A stretch of 32,295 nt of DNA from a bacterium (GTDB lineage: Bacteria > SZUA-79 > Acidulodesulfobacterales > Acidulodesulfobacteraceae): positions 1 through 32,295 of the forward strand of contig JAKAQP010000016.1 of the NCBI GenBank assembly GCA_021822485.1, written 5' to 3'. Shown here in pieces: positions 18,291 through 26,308 of the stretch. The stretch's first letter is position 1; each line of letters begins with the position of its first letter. The position numbers were made by a program, and so were the translations under genes. The notes beneath the pieces were generated by a model. It was not told the origin of the DNA, searched no databases, and saw nothing but the letters and a program-made list of their open reading frames with translations.

Positions 18291-19163
18291 ATGCTTAAAA
18301 TTGCCCTGATCGGTTCGACCGGCATGCTCGGTATCGACGTAAATGCCGCTCTAAAAGGCGTTAACTTTTTAATAAAAAATTTTAACTCAAAAAATTTGGA
18401 CATTGCAAATTCGGAAGCGGTTAATTCAGCCGTCGAAAGTTTCAAGCCTGATTATATCGTTAATTGCGCGGCCTACACTAACGTAGACGGAGCCGAAACC
18501 GATAAAGAGCTTGCGGACGCCGTTAATAATACCGGCGTGCAAAATTTAGCCGATGCTGCTTTAAATACCGGTGCCAGAATAATTCATATAAGTACAGATT
18601 ATGTTTTTGACGGTTCAAAAAGAACGCCTTATAACGAAGACGATGCGACTAACCCGATAAACGAATACGGTTTTTCTAAACTAAGAGGGGAAGAAGCTTT
18701 AAAAAACTCCGGCGCAAGTTACACAATACTGCGTACTTCCTGGCTTTATGGAAAAAACGGGAAAAATTTTGTAAATACTATTCTTAAATTAGCGGACAGC
18801 CAGAAAAAAATAGAGGTGGTCGACGATCAGTTCGGCAGTCCGACATACACTAAAGACATAGCTTATGCGATATCGGAAATAATAATAAAAGACAATTCAA
18901 AAAACGAAATATATCATTTGACTAATTCAAGCGACGGACATACTACATGGTATAAGTTTGCCCTCGAAATAGTTAATGTTTTTAAAAGAACTAACTGTGA
19001 AATTATTTCCGTAAGTTCCGATAAATCAATCAGGGCGGCGAAAAGACCTGTTTATAGCGTGCTTGATAACTCCAAAATTAAAGAAGATTATGGAATTGAA
19101 TTAAGGTCGTGGAAAGACGCTTTAAAAAAATACTGCAACGATATAGGTTACTTTATTGTTTGA
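18291..19163 (+). CDS. rfbD: dTDP-4-dehydrorhamnose reductase
   Basis: Last step of dTDP-L-rhamnose synthesis. The NAD(P)-binding GSTGMLG is near the N-terminus; VNCAAYTNVDGAE, HISTDYVFDG, the YGFSK catalytic motif and RTSWLYGKNGKNFV follow. Length is 290 residues. rfbA (thymidylyltransferase) and rfbC (epimerase), usually in the same cluster, are absent here and must be elsewhere if the product is rhamnose. It is the last gene of the train that starts at trpG. Confidence 0.93.
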   Translation: MLKIALIGSTGMLGIDVNAALKGVNFLIKNFNSKNLDIANSEAVNSAVESFKPDYIVNCAAYTNVDGAETDKELADAVNNTGVQNLADAALNTGARIIHISTDYVFDGSKRTPYNEDDATNPINEYGFSKLRGEEALKNSGASYTILRTSWLYGKNGKNFVNTILKLADSQKKIEVVDDQFGSPTYTKDIAYAISEIIIKDNSKNEIYHLTNSSDGHTTWYKFALEIVNVFKRTNCEIISVSSDKSIRAAKRPVYSVLDNSKIKEDYGIELRSWKDALKKYCNDIGYFIV

Positions 19164-19181
19164 AAAATAAAAATTAAGATA

Positions 19182-19202
19182 TATAATATATAATATATAA
19201 TA
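19182..19202. repeat. Three perfect TATAATA heptamers
   Basis: TATAATA is repeated three times without interruption (19182-19202), preceded by a partial unit. Each unit contains a -10-like TATAAT, and another TATAAT is at 19217-19222. It lies in the 147-bp gap between rfbD and the cytochrome gene. No properly spaced -35 element accompanies it, so I do not call it a promoter. Confidence 0.7.
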
Positions 19203-19251
19203 TTGAAATCGGTATATATAATCTATTTTATTGCGTTGCCTTGTTTAAATT

Positions 19252-19282
19252 TCGACAATGCGTAAATATTTAATTTTATAAC
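19252..19282 (+). promoter_or_regulatory. Possible promoter of the cytochrome gene
   Basis: TCGACA (19252-19257) and TATAAC (19277-19282) each differ from consensus by one base, but the 19-bp spacer is long. Transcription would begin near 19289, giving a leader of about 22 bases that contains the strong ribosome binding site AAGGAGG (19298-19304). Weak call: the gene needs a promoter in this gap, but other choices are possible. Confidence 0.3.
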
Positions 19283-19310
19283 CATTAAAATAGTTTTAAG
19301 GAGGTTTTTT

Positions 19311-19712
19311 ATGAAAAAGTTTATTTTATCCGCATTTGTTATTTTATCCGCATTTGTTGCGGTTAATCTTTTAACTTTGTCTTCGGCGAATGCTAAAACG
19401 ACCGTTAATAATTCAAAATTAATAGCGCAGGGAAAAAAATTATTTTATTCTAAGAGCATAGGAACAAACGGTTTTTCATGCGCAACGTGTCATGTTTACA
19501 GTGCGGGAACTTATATAAATATGCATGGTAAAGCTATGGTTATCAGGCCGATTAAAAATGCAGCCGAACATATAGCAAAATTCGACAAGATGCACCATAT
19601 GAAAATGACTTTACAAGACAAAGTGAATATGTGCGATAAATTTGTGCTAAAAGGACATTTAACCAAAAATCAGCTTACCGCATTGACCGCTTATGTAAAT
19701 TCCTTAAAATAA
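19311..19712 (+). CDS. Small periplasmic c-type cytochrome, one haem
   Basis: 133 residues with an N-terminal signal peptide (MKK, hydrophobic core to about residue 24, SSANAK cleavage region). One haem site, CATCH, lies in GTNGFSCATCHVYSAG at about residues 60-70, in the mature domain that opens GKKLFYSKSIG. The axial ligand besides His is not certain: the middle segment is rich in Met and His (AKFDKMHHMKMT), and VNMCDKFVLKG near the C-terminus resembles the distal segment of other small cytochromes and adds one free Cys. The C-terminal helix LTALTAYVNSLK is typical of the cytochrome c fold. An electron-transfer role is inferred from the family; partner and pathway are unknown. It stands alone between its own likely promoter and a terminator. 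Confidence 0.85.
   Translation: MKKFILSAFVILSAFVAVNLLTLSSANAKTTVNNSKLIAQGKKLFYSKSIGTNGFSCATCHVYSAGTYINMHGKAMVIRPIKNAAEHIAKFDKMHHMKMTLQDKVNMCDKFVLKGHLTKNQLTALTAYVNSLK
19323..19358 (+). repeat. 18-bp perfect tandem duplication in the signal peptide
   Basis: ATTTTATCCGCATTTGTT occurs twice in direct succession (19323-19340 and 19341-19358). It stays in frame and repeats a six-residue hydrophobic unit in the signal-peptide core (visible as FILSAFVILSAFVA). The perfect identity suggests a recent slippage event. Confidence 0.9.
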
Positions 19713-19740
19713 CGGTTTATTTTATTATACTAACAACTTA

Positions 19741-19782
19741 AAAGCGCTTTCGTAATAATAATGAAGGCGCTTTAATTTTTTA
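19741..19782 (+). terminator. Rho-independent terminator after the cytochrome gene
   Basis: An 11-bp stem, AAAGCGCTTTC (19741-19751) with GAAGGCGCTTT (19763-19773) including one G-U pair, encloses an 11-base loop and is followed by AATTTTTT. It is 28 bp behind the cytochrome stop. It separates the cytochrome gene from the next unit and is the clearest terminator in the window. Confidence 0.85.
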
Positions 19783-19804
19783 AAAAATAAATATCGCAAA
19801 ATTA

Positions 19805-20401
19805 ATGGGTAAAATTTTTTTGTCTAAAATAAGAAGCAGGTTTCTTGCAGGTTTATCGGTCGTTATCCCCGGAGCTTTAACTATTTTTATAATAGTTTGG
19901 CTGTTAAAAGAAATAAATCTTATTTTTAGTCCTTTTTCCATTTTCCTTGAAAATTATATCCATATTTATATTCCGGACGTCGGCTTAATACTTTTACTTA
20001 TTTTAATATTAGTTTCCGGTTATCTTATTACTAATTTTGCCGGAAGGTCTATTATAAACTTTTACGAAAACGTAATGTTAAAAATCCCGCTCGTAAATTT
20101 ATTTTATAAATCAACGAAACAGTGGGTAGATATATTTTCTCCGGGCAAGAGTTCATTTAAAAAATTCGTTCTGGTAAAATATAATGACGATAAATTTATA
20201 TACGGCTTTTTAACTTCAGCTACCGGAATAAAAACGGGGGGCAAAGACGAATATGCGGTAGTGTATATACCTACTAACCATTTATATATAGGAATGAATA
20301 TTATAGCAAAAAAAGAAGATGTAATAGATACAGGATTAAAAGTAGAACAGGGTATTCAGATAGTTCTTTCGGCCGGAATAGCGTTTCCGGATAGTTTATG
20401 A
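19805..20401 (+). CDS. DUF502 family membrane protein
   Basis: 198-residue inner-membrane protein of unknown function, related to the bacterial DUF502 family and distantly to plant LCV proteins. Two hydrophobic helices are visible, at about residues 13-36 (after RSRFLAGLSVVIPGALT) and 56-76. Family features after them are NFAGRSIINFYENVMLKIPLVNLFYKSTKQ and a soluble domain with FLTSATGI, VYIPTNH and a C-terminal GIQIVLSAGIAFP. Normal members have the same length. The gene follows the terminator, so it must have its own promoter, but I see none that is convincing. It is 15 bp before the RsmE-like gene. Confidence 0.9.
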   Translation: MGKIFLSKIRSRFLAGLSVVIPGALTIFIIVWLLKEINLIFSPFSIFLENYIHIYIPDVGLILLLILILVSGYLITNFAGRSIINFYENVMLKIPLVNLFYKSTKQWVDIFSPGKSSFKKFVLVKYNDDKFIYGFLTSATGIKTGGKDEYAVVYIPTNHLYIGMNIIAKKEDVIDTGLKVEQGIQIVLSAGIAFPDSL

Positions 20402-20416
20402 AACCTATGATGGAAA

Positions 20417-21163
20417 ATGCATAACAGATTCTTTATCGAAGAAAAAATAGAAACGGACGGCAAAATTTCAGGAAAAAAAATAGTTTTAGAATCTATAACT
20501 TCGCATATTAAAGCCTTTAGAAAACAAACCGGATCAAAAATTTTACTTTACAACGGCGCAGGAACGGTATTTTCCGCCGTAATTATCGAAATTTCTAAAA
20601 GAAGCGTAGTTTTAGAGTTATCTTCAGTTGATATATACACTGAAAACGAACCTAAAGTAAATATTTTTTTGCCTTTAATTACATCGCATATTATGGACCA
20701 ATTAATCGCAAGAATTTGCGAGCTTGAAATAAACGCCGTGATTCCGATTATAACCGAAAGATCGATAGTTTTAAAAAACCGGAAAGAGATAGATTCAAAG
20801 ATGTCTAAATGGGATAAGATTTCTAAAAGTGCTATGATAATTGCGGGAAAAAATTTTTCTACGAAGGTAAAAGAACCGGAAATATTAGAAGACGCATTTA
20901 AAGCGGCCGAAAATTACAGCGTCAAACTTATAGCCGTTCCTAAGACAGAGTTGTATCTTAAAAAATATTTAGAATCTTTTGATTTTAGTAAAAAAGATAT
21001 TTCTATGGGAATTTTCATAGGTCCCGAAGGCGATTTTTCGGCATCCGAGTTAGAACTTTCCAAAAAATACGGACTGACGCAGGTTAAGTTGACCGATTAC
21101 ATTATGAGTACTTTCACGGCTTCTATTTATTCAGTTTCCAATTTAATATGTTACTTGCACTAA
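20417..21163 (+). CDS. rsmE: RsmE-like 16S rRNA m3U1498 methyltransferase, divergent
   Basis: SPOUT-family protein of 248 residues. RsmE normally methylates U1498 of 16S rRNA using SAM bound in a trefoil knot. The PUA-like N-terminal domain (HNRFFIEE at the start) and central ICELEINAVIPIITERSIV match the family, and the knot segment IGPEGDFSASELELSKKYG is recognisable. Two hallmark motifs are altered: the usual EQxGR is replaced by MIIAGKN in KSAMIIAGKNFSTKV, and the usual LRxETA near the C-terminus reads IMSTFTA. Fold and ancestry look safe; activity on U1498 is uncertain. It is 15 bp upstream of smc. Confidence 0.8.
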   Translation: MHNRFFIEEKIETDGKISGKKIVLESITSHIKAFRKQTGSKILLYNGAGTVFSAVIIEISKRSVVLELSSVDIYTENEPKVNIFLPLITSHIMDQLIARICELEINAVIPIITERSIVLKNRKEIDSKMSKWDKISKSAMIIAGKNFSTKVKEPEILEDAFKAAENYSVKLIAVPKTELYLKKYLESFDFSKKDISMGIFIGPEGDFSASELELSKKYGLTQVKLTDYIMSTFTASIYSVSNLICYLH

Positions 21164-21178
21164 AAACTTTCATATATT

Positions 21179-24100
21179 ATGCATCTTAAATATATAGAAC
21201 TTTTCGGTTTTAAGACATTTCCCGATAAAATAAGAATACCGTTTGACAGAGGTATAAACGTTATAGTAGGACCTAACGGATGCGGAAAAACCAATATCGT
21301 AGATGCCATAAGATTCATTCTCGGGGAACAGAATCTTAAAGAGTTAAGATTGAAAAGCATGAATGATATAATATTTCACGGTTCAAATATAAGAAACGGT
21401 TCATCCGTAGCTTTGTGCAGGGGCGTTTTTGAAAACGGCGGAGGCGGAAGTTTTAAATATAAAGATTTTTCGGAAGTAATGGTCGAGCGGAGACATTTCA
21501 AAAACAAAGAAACCGAATATAAAATAAACGGAATTTCCATACCCTACAGGGAATATTTAGATTTTTTCATCGAAAGCGGCTTATCTAAACATTATTCCAT
21601 AATAGACTCCTATAAAATCAACGCTTTGCTAAATTATAAGCCGACAGAATTGCGTTTATTTTTTGAAGAAGCTTCCGGAATTACAAAGTATAAGATTCAG
21701 AAAAAATCGGCTTCTAAAAAACTTGAAGCCTCCGTCAATAATCTTTTAAGAATAGGCGATATGCTTGGCGAAGTCGAAAGCCGTCTCGAAGATCTTGAAA
21801 AATCGGCTAAAAAATTAGAAGAATGCCGGCTTACCGCAACCGAAAAAAATCGCTATGAATACGTATTGTACGTAAGGTCGAAAAATAAAATAATTTCCGA
21901 TATAAACAAGTATAAGTCCGAGCTTGAAATTTATTCGGCGCAGCTTGCGGAAGCGGACGCTCTCATCGCTTCTCTATTAGACATACTAACCGACGCTAAA
22001 ACTTTGTTCGACGATATAGAAAAAACTTATAAAACAGCGACAAACGAAAAAAACAGCCGCTTAATAGAACTTGCAAAGCTTTGTTCGGATATAGAATATT
22101 TAGAAATAAAAATTAAAGATATAGAGTCCGAAATAACAAAAAAAACCAAAGAAGCGGATGAGCTGGATGAATCACGCAAAAGAAACGCCGAAAAATTAAC
22201 CGGATTAAGTGAAAAGCTTTCGACCGACGAGTCTAATTTTAAAAATCTTAACGAAAAATTAAATATAAAGGCAAAATTGCTTGCCGAAAAAAAAGATCTT
22301 ATGCTGAGAGTCAAAGGTATTCTTGCGAATATCGAAGACGAAATTTTAGATATAGTCGAAAAATCCCAAAACGGGAAAAACAAAATTATTTTTATAGATA
22401 AAAATATTAAAAATATAGAAGCAAAAATTGTAGAAACGCAAAATAATTCCGACAAAATTTCCGCGGAATTAGAAGATGCGGAAATTTCTTTTAATCAAAA
22501 AACCCAAGATTTAAAAGAGAACGGTCTGTCCGCCGAAACCGTTAAAAAAAAATATTTCGATAACGAAAACGAACTTATCGGATTAGATAAAAAATTCAAT
22601 GAATATTTTTTGCAAAAAAATGCGTTGGAAAAAGAGCTTATAAAAATTAATATTGAAATAACTAAACTTAATGAATTTATAAAAAACAGGGAAGGATTTT
22701 CCGAAGGCGTCAAAGATTTTCTTAAATCAAAAAAGGATTACGAAGCATTCCCTTTATTGGACGCTATAGAAATCGAGTCCGGTTTTGAAAATGCGGCGGC
22801 GGCAAGTTTCGGAGATGCATTAGAAACGGTTATATTAGACGATATAGATTATGCAAGAAAAGCGATAGAATATATTAATGCAGACAAAAGAGGAAAAATT
22901 AAAATTTATATTCCGGGAAAAAATAAAAATAAAAACGATGCCGAAAACGGCGGCTTAGAATGCGAAGTTTGCAGGGAGTTAAACCTTGTTCCAATAAAAG
23001 AAAAAATTAAATTAAATTATAAAAATATATCGTTTGAAGATATAGGGAAAGATTTTTATTACTGCGAAGACAAAAATAAAATTTTAGACTATATAGAACG
23101 CAATAATTTTTTTCCGGAAGTTAATATAATAACCGAAGACGGGTCGATATTTACTCCTGACGGTTTTATAGCCGCAGGAAAAGATAAAGACGACGATGGA
23201 GCAAATCTTTTTATAAATAAGAATAAGCTGTCCGAATATTCCGCATTAGAAGCGGTTAAAAGAGAGGAGCTTAAATCCATAGAATCCTCCTTGGCTTCCG
23301 TTCAGTTTAAAATTAAAGAACATACGGAAATAAAGGAAAAGTTAAACGACGAAATCAGAGCTTTAGAAATGGCGAGGCTTACCATAGAAAACGATCTGAA
23401 GCATATTAAAAACATAGTCGAAAAATCAAAAGAAAGAATCAATATATTAATAATGGAATCGGCAAACTTAGAAAAAGAAAAACAGAACGAATATCGGGAA
23501 AAAGAGGAATTGCAGAACGAAACCGCTTTGCTTGAAAGCGAATATAAATTAAAAAACGCCGCAAAAAACGAAGAAGAGTTAAAGTTAGCCTCGGCGGAAA
23601 AAGATTTGGAAAAAATAAAAGAGGAAGAAACCGCTTTAAGAATAGAGATTAACTCGGCGGTACAGAATATAAATTTTTTAAAGAAACATATAAAAGACAT
23701 GGAATATAACCTGTCGAATTACGATAAAAGGATTAACTCTTTGCGCGAACAGAAAGAAAAATATGTGCAGGAGATTAATGCCGCATCGGAGGATTTATCT
23801 GCAAAAAGAAAAAGTATCGAAGTTTTGAACTTATCGGTTAAAGAGGCGGATATCGTTATTAAAGAATCCGAGGTTAAATTAGAATCGTTAAAAGAAAAAA
23901 TTACGGCAACCGAAAAAGACCTTGAAAGAACAAACGGACGCAAGTCGGATATAGAAAAAAAACAGAACTCTTTGCAGGCTTATATAAATATAAATAACGA
24001 AAAACTCGCCGAAATAGACTCTAATAATGCCGCCGTCCGTTTATTAGATGGACTTTCCGAGGAAGATAGAATTTTTATAGACGGCATTGCGGATTTAAGC

Positions 24101-24808
24101 GATAATAATATTAAAAAAAACATCGAAGAGCTTTCGGTGAAAATTAAAGAAATCGGCAATGTGAATATGAATGCCGACGAAGAATATAAGGCGGCTCTTG
24201 AACGCTCCGACTTTCTCGGAAAGCAGAAAAAAGACTTAGAAACATCCATCGACACGCTTAACGGTATTATTAAAAAATTAGACGCCGTATCTAAAGAAAA
24301 ATTTAAATCCAGTATGTACGATATAAGGCAAAAATTTAAAGAGCTTTTCGTTTTTCTGTTTGGAGGCGGCAATGCCGATATATTGAGCGTCGTTTCAAAG
24401 GTTTCGGAAGAATTAGAATTTGACCGGAGTCAAAAATTAGAAGCAAATCAAAAAGAGACGGACGCCGAAGAAATGCAGGGAATGGAAATAAACGTTCAGA
24501 TACCCGGAAAAAAATTTACCGGAATTAATATTTTATCTCAGGGCGAAAGGGTTCTGGTAGCCGTAAGCCTTTTATTCGCTATATTTTTAACGAAAAAAAC
24601 TCCGTTCTGCGTTATAGACGAGGTTGACGCTCCGTTAGATTTTGCCAACAATGCCAGATATAACAAATTAATAGAGGAAATATCAAATTATTCCCAGATA
24701 ATTATGGTAACGCATAACAAAAAATCTATGGAAGTCGGTAAAAATATATTCGGGGTAACTTCTAAACATCCCGGTATTTCGGGAATAGTGTCCGTTGCGA
24801 TGAATTAA
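21179..24808 (+). CDS. smc: Chromosome partition protein SMC
   Basis: ATPase of the bacterial condensin (with ScpA and ScpB), organising and segregating the chromosome. The N-terminal Walker A GPNGCGKT is at residues 31-38. A long coiled coil runs from about 170 to 500, the hinge from about 505 to 665, and the returning coil from about 670 to 1030. The C-terminal head has the signature at 1119-1124 and Walker B with D1147 and E1148 in CVIDEVDAPLD, then VTHNKKSME. The signature reads LSQGER where most SMCs have LSGGEK, and the residues after it (VLVAVSLLFAIF) also differ from the usual ALTALALLFAI type. Length is 1209 residues, normal. ftsY follows after 56 bp. Confidence 0.96.
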   Translation: MHLKYIELFGFKTFPDKIRIPFDRGINVIVGPNGCGKTNIVDAIRFILGEQNLKELRLKSMNDIIFHGSNIRNGSSVALCRGVFENGGGGSFKYKDFSEVMVERRHFKNKETEYKINGISIPYREYLDFFIESGLSKHYSIIDSYKINALLNYKPTELRLFFEEASGITKYKIQKKSASKKLEASVNNLLRIGDMLGEVESRLEDLEKSAKKLEECRLTATEKNRYEYVLYVRSKNKIISDINKYKSELEIYSAQLAEADALIASLLDILTDAKTLFDDIEKTYKTATNEKNSRLIELAKLCSDIEYLEIKIKDIESEITKKTKEADELDESRKRNAEKLTGLSEKLSTDESNFKNLNEKLNIKAKLLAEKKDLMLRVKGILANIEDEILDIVEKSQNGKNKIIFIDKNIKNIEAKIVETQNNSDKISAELEDAEISFNQKTQDLKENGLSAETVKKKYFDNENELIGLDKKFNEYFLQKNALEKELIKINIEITKLNEFIKNREGFSEGVKDFLKSKKDYEAFPLLDAIEIESGFENAAAASFGDALETVILDDIDYARKAIEYINADKRGKIKIYIPGKNKNKNDAENGGLECEVCRELNLVPIKEKIKLNYKNISFEDIGKDFYYCEDKNKILDYIERNNFFPEVNIITEDGSIFTPDGFIAAGKDKDDDGANLFINKNKLSEYSALEAVKREELKSIESSLASVQFKIKEHTEIKEKLNDEIRALEMARLTIENDLKHIKNIVEKSKERINILIMESANLEKEKQNEYREKEELQNETALLESEYKLKNAAKNEEELKLASAEKDLEKIKEEETALRIEINSAVQNINFLKKHIKDMEYNLSNYDKRINSLREQKEKYVQEINAASEDLSAKRKSIEVLNLSVKEADIVIKESEVKLESLKEKITATEKDLERTNGRKSDIEKKQNSLQAYININNEKLAEIDSNNAAVRLLDGLSEEDRIFIDGIADLSDNNIKKNIEELSVKIKEIGNVNMNADEEYKAALERSDFLGKQKKDLETSIDTLNGIIKKLDAVSKEKFKSSMYDIRQKFKELFVFLFGGGNADILSVVSKVSEELEFDRSQKLEANQKETDAEEMQGMEINVQIPGKKFTGINILSQGERVLVAVSLLFAIFLTKKTPFCVIDEVDAPLDFANNARYNKLIEEISNYSQIIMVTHNKKSMEVGKNIFGVTSKHPGISGIVSVAMN

Positions 24809-24864
24809 GCTGTTAAGAGTGATGTTTAAGAAAATATAAAAAAAAATAAACTGGAGACAAATTA

Positions 24865-25776
24865 ATGAAAATATTCGAAAAATTTAAAAATTTAGGGGGA
24901 AGCCTGAAAAAAACCAAGCAGGAGCTGTCTAATAAAATAAGTTCTATTTTAGGCGCCGGCAAAATAGATGCCGCCGATCTTGAAAAAATAGAAGAAGCGC
25001 TGGTCCTGTCGGATATTTCATATAAAACTGCCGGAGAATTAATCGAAGGCGTTAAAAAAAGAATCGCAAAAAATAAAGAATTGACTTCGGACGATATAAA
25101 GCAGGCGTTAAAAGACGAAATAGGCGATAAGATATCGGTTAATTTTCCTGAAATTGCGACAGGCTCTGGCAAAAATATTTTTATAATAGTAGGCGTTAAC
25201 GGAGTAGGAAAAACGACTACCGTGGGAAAGCTCGGCAAGTATTACGCAGACAGGGGCAAAAAGGTTATTATAGCTGCATGCGATACTTTCAGGGCTGCGG
25301 GAAAGGAGCAGATAGAGGTCTGGGGGCAGAGAACGGGAATAGAAGTCGTGTCCGGCAAAGAAAATCAAGACCCTGCGTCCGTAGCCCACGACGCCGTCCA
25401 GAAATTTAAAGAACAAGATTATAATATTTTGCTTATCGACACCGCCGGAAGGCTTCATAACAAAAAACATCTGATGGAAGAACTAGCCAAAATCAAAAGA
25501 GTAATATCAAAATCTTACGGCAGCGAACCGGACGAAATTTTTATAGTTATAGATGCAGGTTTAGGGCAGAATTCTTTGGTGCAGGTAGAACAGTTTAAGG
25601 AGATAGTGGATATTACGGGAGTAATAGTTACGAAACTAGACGGTTCGGCAAAAGGCGGCATTATAATAGACATAATAAGCAGGATGAACTTGCCGGTAAG
25701 GTTTATAGGAACGGGGGAATCTCCCGAAGATATATCCGAATTCTCCCCCGAAATTTTTAAGGACAATCTGCTTTAA
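24865..25776 (+). CDS. ftsY: Signal recognition particle receptor FtsY
   Basis: SRP-family GTPase that docks ribosome-SRP complexes at the membrane for co-translational insertion through SecYEG. The N domain covers about residues 1-95, with no acidic A domain before it, so membrane contact would depend on the N-terminal helix. G1 is GVNGVGKTTT at 110-119, followed by ACDTFRAAGKEQIEVW, G3 in DTAGRLHNKKHL, DAGLGQN (usually DATTGQN), G4 TKLDGSAKGG and the closing FIGTGESPEDISEFSPEIF. Length is 303 residues, the short form. GGAG precedes the ATG. Order smc-ftsY is common. Confidence 0.96.
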   Translation: MKIFEKFKNLGGSLKKTKQELSNKISSILGAGKIDAADLEKIEEALVLSDISYKTAGELIEGVKKRIAKNKELTSDDIKQALKDEIGDKISVNFPEIATGSGKNIFIIVGVNGVGKTTTVGKLGKYYADRGKKVIIAACDTFRAAGKEQIEVWGQRTGIEVVSGKENQDPASVAHDAVQKFKEQDYNILLIDTAGRLHNKKHLMEELAKIKRVISKSYGSEPDEIFIVIDAGLGQNSLVQVEQFKEIVDITGVIVTKLDGSAKGGIIIDIISRMNLPVRFIGTGESPEDISEFSPEIFKDNLL

Positions 25777-25803
25777 CGGTCTATTTATTATCGCAGATGC
25801 ATT

Positions 25804-26229
25804 TTATTTAATCTCAATTTTTTTCGGCGACAAAGCTTTACTCTTTTTCAGGGTAACTTCAAGCACCCCGTTTTTAAGTTCGGCATTCGCGTTTTCTTTG
25901 TCCACTTCCGACGGAAGGTCTATTATTCTATAAAAAGAACCGTACTGTATCTCCTGCCGGTAGAAATTTTCTTTTTTCTCTTCCTTTTCCTGTTTGTGTT
26001 CGCCCTTTATCGTCAGCTGGTCGCCGTTAACCTCTATTATTATATTTTCTTTAGGTATTCCGGGAACTTGCGCTTTTACGATAATGTTTTCGTCCTGCTC
26101 GACGACATCTACCGCAGGCTCTATATAACCGGCGGTGTTTCTAACTGCAGGACTAAAAAAGTCGAAAAAGCTTTTTTCAATCTCGTTCCTAATAGGATAA
26201 AAAGGGTCAAATTTAACAAGTTTTTTCAT
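25804..26229 (-). CDS. Small heat-shock protein, Hsp20 family
   Basis: ATP-independent chaperone that holds unfolding proteins. The alpha-crystallin domain spans about residues 38-130, with VDVVEQDENIIVKAQVPGI, IEVNGDQLTIKGEHKQE, the FYR-Q-I-GSFYRIIDLP segment, and the conserved AELKNGVLEVTLKK. The N-terminal region starts with KFDPFYPIRNEIEKSF, as in many bacterial members. Length is 141 residues. AAGGAGG lies 8 bases before the ATG, inside the loop of a predicted A/U hairpin. It is convergent with ftsY (27 bp apart) and divergent from purM. Confidence 0.95.
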   Translation of the reverse strand: MKKLVKFDPFYPIRNEIEKSFFDFFSPAVRNTAGYIEPAVDVVEQDENIIVKAQVPGIPKENIIIEVNGDQLTIKGEHKQEKEEKKENFYRQEIQYGSFYRIIDLPSEVDKENANAELKNGVLEVTLKKSKALSPKKIEIK

Positions 26230-26256
26230 AATTTAAACCTCCTTATTCTTTAAATT
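26230..26256 (-). promoter_or_regulatory. A/U-only hairpin presenting the hsp20 ribosome binding site
   Basis: On the minus strand AATTTAAA (26256-26249) pairs perfectly with TTTAAATT (26237-26230), an 8-bp stem made only of A-U pairs. The 11-base loop GAATAAGGAGG holds the Shine-Dalgarno sequence, and the ATG follows the stem directly. Such a weak stem could respond to temperature, but that is inference, and the site in the loop stays accessible in this fold. Confidence 0.45.
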
Positions 26257-26280
26257 TGAATATTTTTACTTCCTATTTAA

Positions 26281-26308
26281 AATATACCGCAAAATTTTTT
26301 TTTTTCAA
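26281..26308 (-). promoter_or_regulatory. Promoter of the hsp20 gene
   Basis: On the minus strand TTGAAA (26308-26303), a 16-bp spacer and TATATT (26286-26281) form a good housekeeping-type promoter, one mismatch in each box. The -35 region also reads CTTGAAA as in sigma32 promoters, but the -10 does not fit that class. The start would be near 26274, giving a leader of about 45 bases. Confidence 0.55.

Noticed and set aside
25996-26253. 85-codon plus-strand reading frame over hsp20
   Set aside because: It is antisense to a clear alpha-crystallin gene and has no recognisable domain or ribosome binding site.
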